Assembly (NCBI GenBank): GCA_937934385.1
Contig: CALGZV010000132.1
Coordinates: 1-7,732 of the forward strand
Direction: 5' to 3'
DNA from: an uncultured Clostridia bacterium
GTDB taxonomy: Bacteria; Bacillota; Clostridia; Oscillospirales; CAG-272
Length of the DNA stretch: 7,732 nt
Positions 1 to 5,752 of this stretch are shown in pieces. A program made the position numbers and the translations under genes. Below the pieces are notes generated by a model that was given only the letters and a program-made list of their open reading frames with translations, had not been told where the DNA came from and searched no databases. Position 1 is the first letter of the stretch; each line of letters starts with the position of its first letter.

Positions 1-434
1 TTGCAACGCGAGTTCTTTCATTCAGTGTGCCTGCGCCTGAGATACTTCGCAGATCGGCGTCTGAAAATCGCGGACTGACTGCTACGAGCGGAATATTTGA
101 TTTCCGCGGCAGCTATGATGAATATATTGCATGGCTTGACGGACGCAGTCCGTCTGAGGAAAGCGATGATGCCGTCCGTGCTGAGACGACCGAGGCAAAG
201 CAGCAGTATCTTGAAAATAAAAAGAATGCTTCCGAGCGCAGAAAAGCGGAAAACCGTATAAAACGCGCAAAGGCGGAAAGCGAAAAGGTTGAAAGCGAGA
301 TAGCGGAGCTTGAAGAACAGCTTTCTTCGGATGAATCAGGGGATTATAAGGTGATCGCCGAGCTTTATGATCGTAAGACTGCGCTCGAGGAGCGTCTCAT
401 GGAGCTGTATGAAATTATAATGGACGGTGAATGA
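1..434 (+). CDS. ABC-F family ATP-binding protein, C-terminal part (5' end outside window)
   Basis: The reading frame is open from base 3, so the gene enters from upstream; the GTG at 27 is not taken as a real start. The first residues (ATRVLSFS, bases 3-26) fit the stretch just after the H-loop of the second ATPase domain of ABC-F proteins. GIFDFRGSYDEYIAWL (from base 90) matches the typical segment that follows. Bases 189-422 encode a charged, Lys/Glu/Arg-rich helical region with a short GDY turn between two helices, as in the ABC-F C-terminal coiled coil. ABC-F proteins are soluble, lack membrane domains, and act on ribosomes as translation factors or antibiotic-protection proteins; which role applies here cannot be told. 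About 21 residues between the two conserved stretches are not recognisable. The gene ends with TGA at 432 and is followed by a probable terminator. The family call is fairly secure; the subfamily is unknown. Confidence 0.72.
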   Translation, partial: ATRVLSFSVPAPEILRRSASENRGLTATSGIFDFRGSYDEYIAWLDGRSPSEESDDAVRAETTEAKQQYLENKKNASERRKAENRIKRAKAESEKVESEIAELEEQLSSDESGDYKVIAELYDRKTALEERLMELYEIIMDGE

Positions 435-483
435 CCTGGGATCATTACGGAGGTTGTTACCCTAAAAAACAAGGTTCCAGGGT

Positions 484-508
484 ACCCGTTGGGGCGGGTT
501 GTTTATTT
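484..508 (+). terminator. Probable rho-independent terminator of the ABC-F gene
   Basis: A 5-bp GC-rich stem (ACCCG 484-488 with CGGGT 495-499) with a six-base loop is followed by the U-rich tail TGTTTATTT. It starts 50 bases after the ABC-F stop codon. A competing pairing exists just upstream (TACCCT 458-463 with AGGGTA 479-484), so the two folds overlap by one base. Confidence 0.4.
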
Positions 509-645
509 GCGCTGCCTCTAAATCAAACGTATTTTTTGAATAAATCAGGGCGGAAGTTTTTGCAATGTTTCTGTGATTTTATAATACAGAATGTATTTTG
601 ATTTTTTTTTGCAGTATATGTCGGATTTTTATACAAGACAGATAG

Positions 646-665
646 GCCGGGCAAATATGCCCGGC
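646..665. repeat. Perfect 7-bp GC-rich hairpin in intergenic DNA
   Basis: GCCGGGC (646-652) and GCCCGGC (659-665) are perfect inverted copies around the six-base loop AAATAT. The nearest T run on the plus strand (683-688) is 17 bases away, too far for a standard intrinsic terminator. It lies upstream of the serC promoter, so it is not in the serC leader. Its function is not known. Confidence 0.5.
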
Positions 666-753
666 GAGTTCTTTAACTGCCGTTTTTTGTTTTTATTATC
701 GGCAAAAAAATGATCAAAATACGAAAAAATCACAATTATATTCGCAAATGCTC

Positions 754-782
754 TTGACGCGGAGAAGTTTTTTTTATATAAT
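754..782 (+). promoter_or_regulatory. Sigma-A-type promoter of the serC-serA operon
   Basis: TTGACG (754-759) and TATAAT (777-782) are separated by exactly 17 bases; the -35 box matches consensus at five of six positions and the -10 box at all six. Transcription should start near 789-790, giving a leader of about 98 bases before the serC ATG. I see no T-box or other recognised riboswitch in the leader. Confidence 0.8.
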
Positions 783-1225
783 AAAAAGGATTAAATGAAT
801 TATTTGAATGTTTTTCTTGCAAAAATCTGTTATAGGTCGTGCAAAAAAATGTTCAATGGTTTTAAGTACCATAAAGGAGCTGTTGTTATGAATAGAGTGT
901 ATAATTTTTCTGCAGGACCTTCTATGCTTCCGCTGAAGGTTCTTGAGCGTGCCGCTGCGGAGATGGTCTGCTACGGTGAATCGGGTATGTCCGTTATGGA
1001 GATGAGCCACCGCTCCCCCGATTACGAGGAAATTATAGCATCTGCTCAGAGTTCTCTGCGTAAGCTCATGAATATACCCGACAATTATAAGGTTCTGTTT
1101 TTGCAGGGCGGCGCATCTACTCAGTTTGCGTCAGTATGCTATAACCTTCTTACAGGCTCCGGTAAGGCTGATTACGTCGTAACCGGACAGTTCTCCAAAA
1201 AGGCAGCTAAGGAAGCTGCAAAATA

Positions 1226-1306
1226 CGGAGATATCAAAATCGTGGCTTCTTCGGAGGATAAGAATAACACATATATTCCGAAGCAGCCACGATTTTGATA
1301 TCTCCG
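1226..1306. repeat. Inverted repeat with 30-bp arms inside serC (29/30 matched)
   Basis: Arm 1226-1255 and arm 1277-1306 are reverse complements at 29 of 30 positions, around a 21-base loop (1256-1276). The only mismatch is T1248 against C1284. Intact serC would hold only the first arm plus a 7-base complement of its end (CTTCGGA 1249-1255 with TCCGAAG 1277-1283). The long second arm comes from the inserted bases. The mRNA would form a very stable hairpin inside the coding region. Confidence 0.95.
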
Positions 1307-1310
1307 AAGC
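1277..1310 (+). repeat. 8-bp direct repeats bounding the 26-base serC insertion
   Basis: TCCGAAGC occurs at 1277-1284 and again at 1303-1310, offset by 26 bases. Loss of one copy plus the intervening bases restores the serC frame exactly. The extra segment can be written as 1284-1309; its exact ends are ambiguous within the repeat. Confidence 0.9.
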
Positions 1311-2026
1311 TTTCGCGCGAGGATTTCCGTCCCGATGCAGATTATGTACACATCTGTTTCAATAATACCATATACGGAACAAAGTATAACTATATTCCGG
1401 ATACCGGAGATGTCCCGCTCGTAGCCGATATGTCATCCTGCATTCTTTCAGAGCCGGTCGATGTTTCACGCTTCGGTGTGATCTATGCAGGTGCGCAGAA
1501 GAATATGGCTCCCGCAGGAGTTACTGTTGTTATCGTACGCGAGGATCTGCTCGGCCATTGCCGTCCCGAAATGTTCGACTGGAAGCTTATGGCTGACAAC
1601 GATTCCATGTATAACACTCCTCCCTGCTATCCGATCTATGTTGCAGGACTTGTTTATAAGTGGCTTCTTGAGGATGTCGGCGGACTTGAGAATATGCAGA
1701 AGATCAACGTTGAGAAGGCTGCTGTTCTTTACGATTATCTCGACAGTCAGTCTTACTATATCGCTCCCGTTGAAAAGGACGCGCGTTCGATCATGAACGT
1801 AACTTTTGTAACAGGCGATCCCGAGCTTGATAAGAAGTTTGCCAAGGAAGCAGGCGCAGCCGGATTTAAGAATATAAAAGGACACCGTTCTGTCGGCGGT
1901 ATGCGTGCGTCTATATACAATGCTATGCCTACAGAAGGCGTTAAGAAGCTTGTCGAGTTTATGCGCGCTTTTGCTGAGGCAAATCCGAAAAACTGAACTT
2001 ATTAAATCATAAGGATATACAAATAA

Positions 2027-3187
2027 ATGAAAAATATAAAACTTCTCAATAAGATAGCCCCTGTGGGCATAGATGTTTTCGATAAAACGAAATACAACGT
2101 TTCTGATGACGTAGATGCTCCCGAAGGTATAATGGTACGTTCGGCAGATATGCTAAATGCCGAGTTCGGTCCTGAGCTTAAAGCGATCGCACGTGCCGGT
2201 GCCGGAGTAAACAATATCCCTGTAAAGCGCTGCGCTGAGGAGGGCATAGTTGTTTTCAATACACCCGGAGCAAATGCTAACGGTGTTAAGGAGCTTACAA
2301 TATGTGCGCTTCTTCTTGCTTCGCGTAAGATCGTAAAGGGCGTTGAATGGGCAAACACTCTCGCAGGAACAGAGGGCGTTGCAAAGGCTGTTGAAAAAGG
2401 TAAATCTGCTTTCGCAGGCGTTGAGCTTGCAGGAAAGACACTCGGCGTTATCGGTCTCGGCGCTATCGGCGGTATGGTCGCAAATGCTGTAAGACACCTT
2501 GATATGAATGTTGTCGGATGCGATCCGTATATTTCCGTTGACGCGGCATGGGGACTTTCGCGCAATATCGAAAAGGCTGCAACCTATGACGATATTTATG
2601 CTATGTCTGATTATATCACTCTTCACGTTCCTTCAACTCCCGAGACAAAGGGAATGATCAATGCTGAGACTATTGCAAAGATGAAGGACGGCGTCCGTAT
2701 CGTTAACCTCGCGCGCGGAGATCTGGTCAATACCGATGATCTTAAGGCTGCGCTCGCTTCGGGTAAGATCGCCGCATATGTTACCGATTTCCCGACCGAG
2801 GAAACTGTCGGTGTTGACGGTATTATCACGATTCCTCATCTCGGCGCATCTACCGAAGAATCTGAGGATAACTGCGCAGTTATGGCTGCACGTGAGCTTA
2901 CCGAATTCCTTGAAAACGGTAATATAACAAACAGTGTAAACTATCCGAATGTTTCAATGCCTCATGTCGGCGATGCACGTATCTGCGTAATGCATTCTAA
3001 TACACCTAATATGCTTTCAAGCATCTCCGGTGTTGTATCGGCACAGAATATCAATATCGAAAATATGATCAACCGCTCAAAGGGCGAGTTCGCATATACG
3101 ATCATGGAGATCAAGGGAAGCGTTCCTGCTTCTATTGCAGATGATCTGAAAAAGGTTGCAGGAGTTATCCGCGTAAATCTTTTCTGA
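2027..3187 (+). CDS. serA: D-3-phosphoglycerate dehydrogenase (short ACT-domain type)
   Basis: A 386-residue NAD-dependent D-2-hydroxyacid dehydrogenase. It likely oxidises 3-phosphoglycerate to 3-phosphohydroxypyruvate, the first step of serine synthesis and the source of the SerC substrate. Residues 56-62 (RAGAGVN) and 78-82 form part of the substrate domain. The Rossmann motif is GLGAIG (143-148), followed by an acidic residue at D166 in GCDPY that favours NAD. Catalytic residues are R230 in NLARGD, a glutamate at 258/259, and H271 in PHLGAST. From about residue 316 to the end there is a small ACT-like regulatory domain, so feedback by serine is possible. The length fits the short clostridial type rather than the longer forms with an extra intervening domain. 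The start follows AAGGAT (2011-2016). It lies 30 bases after the serC stop with no terminator between, so the two are probably cotranscribed. Adjacent serC strongly supports this role over other hydroxyacid dehydrogenases. Confidence 0.9.
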   Translation: MKNIKLLNKIAPVGIDVFDKTKYNVSDDVDAPEGIMVRSADMLNAEFGPELKAIARAGAGVNNIPVKRCAEEGIVVFNTPGANANGVKELTICALLLASRKIVKGVEWANTLAGTEGVAKAVEKGKSAFAGVELAGKTLGVIGLGAIGGMVANAVRHLDMNVVGCDPYISVDAAWGLSRNIEKAATYDDIYAMSDYITLHVPSTPETKGMINAETIAKMKDGVRIVNLARGDLVNTDDLKAALASGKIAAYVTDFPTEETVGVDGIITIPHLGASTEESEDNCAVMAARELTEFLENGNITNSVNYPNVSMPHVGDARICVMHSNTPNMLSSISGVVSAQNINIENMINRSKGEFAYTIMEIKGSVPASIADDLKKVAGVIRVNLF

Positions 3188-3213
3188 GTTTATCCGATAG
3201 ATATAGATGCTAA

Positions 3214-3264
3214 AACCGCCTGTCTGCTGTACCTAAAAGTACAGCAGACAGGCGGTTGTTTTTT
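3214..3264 (+). terminator. Strong rho-independent terminator after serA
   Basis: A perfect 19-bp stem (3214-3232 with 3239-3257) with the six-base loop CTAAAA is followed by G and six Ts (3259-3264). It begins 26 bases after the serA stop. On the minus strand the same stem is followed by TTAGC, so any action on the facing acp transcript would be weaker. Confidence 0.93.
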
Positions 3265-3282
3265 CTAAATATAAAAGACGGG

Positions 3283-3318
3283 AAAGCAGGTTTGCAATTA
3301 ATGCAGGTCTGCTTTTTA
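3283..3318 (+). terminator. Second terminator-like hairpin in tandem
   Basis: AAAGCAG (3283-3289) pairs with CTGCTTT (3309-3315). An inner TGCA (3293-3296) pairs with TGCA (3302-3305). The stem runs into TTTTTATTG. It sits 18 bases after the T run of the first terminator and probably acts as a backup between convergent units. The internal bulge makes it weaker than the first. Confidence 0.5.
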
Positions 3319-3397
3319 TTGTTGTACAGTTAGTGTATATTAAGCGCAAACCTTATTATGTTACAGATTTCTTGTGCGCGATGTAACAAAATATTGT

Positions 3398-3643
3398 TTA
3401 TCGGTCAGATCTTGCCTCTATAATGTCCGCCATCTCACCGACGTTTTTCATTGTGACAACTTCTTTCATCATAAAACGGATGCCGAATGTGCTTTCTACT
3501 TCTCCGATCAGGGTAATATGCATAAGCGAATCCCAATCTGAAATATCCGCTGCGGTTGTATTTTCGTTTACCGTAATCGTGTTGTCGTCAAATACGTCGC
3601 GAAAAACTTCATTAAGTTTTTCGAATATTTCGTTTCTGCTCAT
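3398..3643 (-). CDS. Acyl carrier protein, specialised (FkbH partner)
   Basis: An 81-residue acidic four-helix-type carrier protein. The phosphopantetheine attachment motif is DWDSLMHI, with the modified serine at residue 39, followed by the expected helix II and EVESTFGIRF. The Trp before DSL and the GIRF segment resemble carrier proteins of secondary pathways and FkbH partners more than the fatty-acid ACP, whose motif is usually DSLDTVEL. It is the second gene of a minus-strand pair, 139 bases after the FkbH-type gene, and likely receives the acyl unit that protein loads. The start is the ATG at 3641-3643, with AAAGG upstream on the minus strand (spacing about 11). The gap between the two genes holds no gene I can support. 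It has no neighbouring ketosynthase. That it is a carrier protein is near certain; the cargo is inferred. Confidence 0.88.
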   Translation of the reverse strand: MSRNEIFEKLNEVFRDVFDDNTITVNENTTAADISDWDSLMHITLIGEVESTFGIRFMMKEVVTMKNVGEMADIIEARSDR

Positions 3644-3782
3644 TATAGTGTGTGCCTTTCTTTGCGGTTGCGATGTTTTCAGTTTGTAAGACAGCGTTTT
3701 TAAGCTATCTGCGTGTATTGTTTATGCAGCATGCTTATTGTCCTGCCGGGATATTTTGCGGCTTAATTCATCTTGCCGTATG

Positions 3783-5537
3783 TTATTCATCTGTTTTTGT
3801 AATATAGTTTTTTTTCGGAACGAATTTGTCCGGATACATCTCAAAGCGTCCGCCTCCGATCGGAGAAAATCCGAGCTTTTCATAAAGGTCGGAGACCATA
3901 GAGTTTTTAGCTGTCGGCAGATATTCGCCTGTAACGCGCGGTGCATTTTCCTTTAGAGCAATTTCTGCTATGCAGCCTGCGGCAAAATCTTCGACTCCGC
4001 GCTTCAATACGCGGCAGCTCATGAGCCATGTGTCGATGAAAAGCGACCTGTCAGGTTCGCGTTTCAGAATGATAACGCTTATCAGACCGTGATCTCCGAA
4101 TTTGTCAGATAGCATGATATAAAAGGTTATATAGCCATTATCCTCAGAGATCCGGCGGATATCGTCTTCTGTATACCGTACTGTTCGCAGATTGAACTGA
4201 TTGGAACGTTGAGTCAGCTGCGCTATTCTGGAATACCAGAACGGCTCAAAGGAGCGCGCGCAGGCTTTCATATCGAGCGCGGCGAGATATTCACCGTAAT
4301 CTGATACGGTGGCGGCGAATGCAGTCCGCTCCGATTCCGCACGGTACCTGTCGGTACGTATCAGATCTTCGTCCGAGAATGACGCTGTACCGAATAAGTT
4401 TTCACGGCGAAGAAAATCGACATATTCAGCCGGATCCTCCGGCATTTCAGGTACAGTTACCTCAGGAAGCATTTTTCTTACAAGCTCGCGCTCAAACGGA
4501 TTGTCGTCGATAAAGACCATGCTGTCAAAACCTATATTCAGAGTATCGCGTATGGCGCTTATATTGCTTGCCTTATCCTCCCAATTCGCGACAAATGCCG
4601 AGAAATCAGATAGGCGAAGTATCATATCAGGGTGCTTTTCAAACGGTTCTTTTGCGGTAGGCTCGTTGTTTTTAGAGCATACGGCAAGCAGTATGCCCCG
4701 ATTTTTCAGCTCTTTTAAAAAGCGCTGGAAATCCGAAAATGCATGCCCTGCTCTGAGATCTCCGATCTCTATGTTCCCAATGCCGTCGTCTCCGATGACT
4801 CCGCCCCAAAGCGTGCCGTCAAGGTCGAGAATAACGCATTTTTTTACAGATCCCCTTACTGCCTCTATTACGGACACTATTTCCTCAGCCACGACAGGTA
4901 TCGCCTCAGGCGCATGTGAAAGCTTTGCGATTCCGTAAAGCTTCGGATCGTGTACTGTCTCCCGGCCGACTGTGTTCTGAATAAATCCGAGATCTGCCGT
5001 AAAAGCTCTTCCTTCTTCGGAGCAAAGATCCGCGATAAGCATATTCAGTTTGCGCAGCTGATATATAAATGAGCTTTTCAGCATGCTCCCATAGCTGCCG
5101 AAAACGCGGTCGTCATATTCGGGGTAGAGTGTTTGGATTATATACAGATTATTTTTTGCGGACAAAAGCTTTTCGTGTATTGTGCGCAGCTTCCGTTCTG
5201 TTTCCGACGCAAAGTTGCCGCGTCCGGAGATATCGAGAGCGCAGAAATTTTCATAGAGCTTTTCGGTCGAAAGGAAAAGCAGAACTGCGTCAGGCTTAAA
5301 TGCATACAGCTCCGAGTGTTCGTCTTCGGTTTGTGCATATATCTGATCGTAATCTGCGTCGAATATTTCAAGTCCGATCCCGTGAAGCCGTCCTGCACCG
5401 CGTATGGCTTCGGAAAGATGCTGAGTTGAGCAGTCGCCGAGAACGGCGAGTTTCATTTCGGGAAGCTTTGATATGTCTGTTCTTGCAGCTTTTTTCAGTT
5501 CTGTAAGCGTATATTTTGACAGTTTATTTTGTGGCAT
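3783..5537 (-). CDS. FkbH-type HAD-superfamily protein (glyceryl-ACP loading, putative)
   Basis: A 584-residue three-part protein. Residues about 28-225 resemble the SGNH-hydrolase-like N-terminal domain of this family (VLGDCSTQHL at 32-41). Residues about 233-360 are a HAD phosphatase domain of the HAD-IIIC/FkbH type: motif I DLDGTLWGG (238-246), motif II region AVCSKNN (285-291) and motif IV VFIDDNPFER (341-350). Residues about 425-575 resemble a GNAT-like C-terminal domain, including QRSNQFNLRT and a final LYEKLGFSP. Characterised FkbH proteins dephosphorylate 1,3-bisphosphoglycerate and pass the glyceryl group to an ACP, as in methoxymalonyl-ACP synthesis. Catalytic aspartates (D238, D240, D344, D345) are present, so it looks active. 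The start is preceded by GGAGG (5549-5553) and its own promoter. The gene heads a two-gene unit with the ACP. The final product is unknown, since no polyketide genes are near. Confidence 0.85.
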   Translation of the reverse strand: MPQNKLSKYTLTELKKAARTDISKLPEMKLAVLGDCSTQHLSEAIRGAGRLHGIGLEIFDADYDQIYAQTEDEHSELYAFKPDAVLLFLSTEKLYENFCALDISGRGNFASETERKLRTIHEKLLSAKNNLYIIQTLYPEYDDRVFGSYGSMLKSSFIYQLRKLNMLIADLCSEEGRAFTADLGFIQNTVGRETVHDPKLYGIAKLSHAPEAIPVVAEEIVSVIEAVRGSVKKCVILDLDGTLWGGVIGDDGIGNIEIGDLRAGHAFSDFQRFLKELKNRGILLAVCSKNNEPTAKEPFEKHPDMILRLSDFSAFVANWEDKASNISAIRDTLNIGFDSMVFIDDNPFERELVRKMLPEVTVPEMPEDPAEYVDFLRRENLFGTASFSDEDLIRTDRYRAESERTAFAATVSDYGEYLAALDMKACARSFEPFWYSRIAQLTQRSNQFNLRTVRYTEDDIRRISEDNGYITFYIMLSDKFGDHGLISVIILKREPDRSLFIDTWLMSCRVLKRGVEDFAAGCIAEIALKENAPRVTGEYLPTAKNSMVSDLYEKLGFSPIGGGRFEMYPDKFVPKKNYITKTDE

Positions 5538-5590
5538 AGTAAAGCTTTCCTCCGGGTTCGTTTTGACTTGTGATGCAGATGCGTCTTTTC

Positions 5591-5619
5591 ATTATAGCAT
5601 TTTCGGACTTGTTTAGCAA
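5591..5619 (-). promoter_or_regulatory. Promoter of the fkbH-acp unit
   Basis: Read on the minus strand, TTGCTA (5619-5614) and TATAAT (5596-5591) are 17 bases apart, and a TG one base upstream of the -10 box makes it an extended -10 promoter. The start of transcription should be near 5584, about 47 bases before the ATG. It lies divergent from the gpmI promoter. Confidence 0.75.
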
Positions 5620-5641
5620 GGCTTTTCAGCTATACAGTAAA

Positions 5642-5697
5642 AAAACCGTTCGCCGATAAATTATATTTTTCGCTTTTTGTATTTTGGTAACGGTTTT
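5642..5697. repeat. 9-bp inverted repeat between divergent promoters
   Basis: AAAACCGTT (5642-5650) and AACGGTTTT (5689-5697) are perfect inverted copies, 38 bases apart, in the AT-rich space between the fkbH and gpmI promoters. The right arm overlaps the gpmI promoter candidate. It is upstream of both likely transcription starts, so it would act as DNA, for example as paired regulator sites; this role is inferred. Confidence 0.45.
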
Positions 5698-5718
5698 GTC
5701 ATAATTTAAGAATATAAT
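5677..5718 (+). promoter_or_regulatory. Promoter region of gpmI
   Basis: The best candidate is TTGTAT (5677-5682), a 17-base spacer, and CATAAT (5700-5705) with an upstream TG (5697-5698), an extended -10 arrangement. A perfect TATAAT also lies at 5713-5718 but has no good -35 at normal spacing. Either gives a short leader of roughly 30-40 bases before the gpmI ATG. Confidence 0.5.
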
Positions 5719-5752
5719 ATAGGCAATGAAAATGGTACAAGGAGATAATTAA

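Larger units (their letters stand above)
435..753. other. Non-coding stretch between the ABC-F gene and the serC promoter
   Basis: No convincing gene is seen here on either strand. The left end (435-510) is GC-richer and rich in possible pairings; it includes the probable terminator. From about 520 the sequence is very AT-rich with T runs (nine Ts at 602-610). A perfect hairpin lies at 646-665, and TGCCG (678-682) can pair with CGGCA (700-704). A TATAAT at 580-585 lacks a -35 box at proper spacing. Confidence 0.6.
888..1996 (+). pseudogene. serC: Phosphoserine aminotransferase, interrupted by a 26-base insertion
   Basis: SerC is the PLP enzyme that converts 3-phosphohydroxypyruvate plus glutamate to O-phosphoserine, step two of serine synthesis. 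The start at 888 follows AAAGGAG (873-879) with 8-base spacing. The N-terminal 132 codons (888-1283) carry NFSAGPSMLP, MSHRSP (39-44) and the PLP-phosphate loop QGGAST (73-78). The rest (1310-1996, 228 residues) carries NNTIYGT, the DMSS segment with the PLP-contacting Asp, the Schiff-base lysine in GAQKN (codon 1499-1501) and GHRSVGGMRAS. Bases 1284-1309 are extra: they shift frame and give a TGA at 1296-1298. Without them the joined protein is 360 residues, the normal family length, reading TYIPK-LSRED across the junction, with the catalytic lysine at residue 196. As written, the product is a truncated 137-residue protein lacking the catalytic lysine. Codons on both sides look undecayed, so the lesion is recent or an artefact. 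Confidence 0.9.

Noticed and set aside
560..585. TTGCAA / TATAAT pair as a promoter for a small RNA
   Set aside because: The spacer is only 14 bases and there is no extended -10, so the TATAAT is likely chance in AT-rich DNA.
795..887. Upstream ATG at 795 as the serC start
   Set aside because: The 31 added residues do not resemble SerC, and ATG 888 has a clear AAAGGAG at ideal spacing followed by the conserved N-terminus.
783..887. T-box or other riboswitch in the serC leader
   Set aside because: The leader is about 98 bases, AT-rich, and lacks the conserved T-box sequence, a specifier stem and an antiterminator/terminator pair.
1295..1996. Second half of serC as a separate gene starting at TTG 1295
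   Set aside because: There is no ribosome binding site before it, its first codons come from the inserted bases, and it lacks the N-terminal part of the PLP site. It is the tail of the interrupted gene.
2002..2626. Minus-strand open frames opposite serA
   Set aside because: They are Ser/Ala/Pro- or Cys-rich translations with no domain, ribosome binding site or promoter, and lie opposite a clearly conserved gene.
3359..3388. TGTTACA/TGTAACA inverted repeat as the terminator of acp on the minus strand
   Set aside because: The stem is AT-rich with a 16-base loop and the following minus-strand bases are not a T run. The end of the acp transcript is left unassigned.
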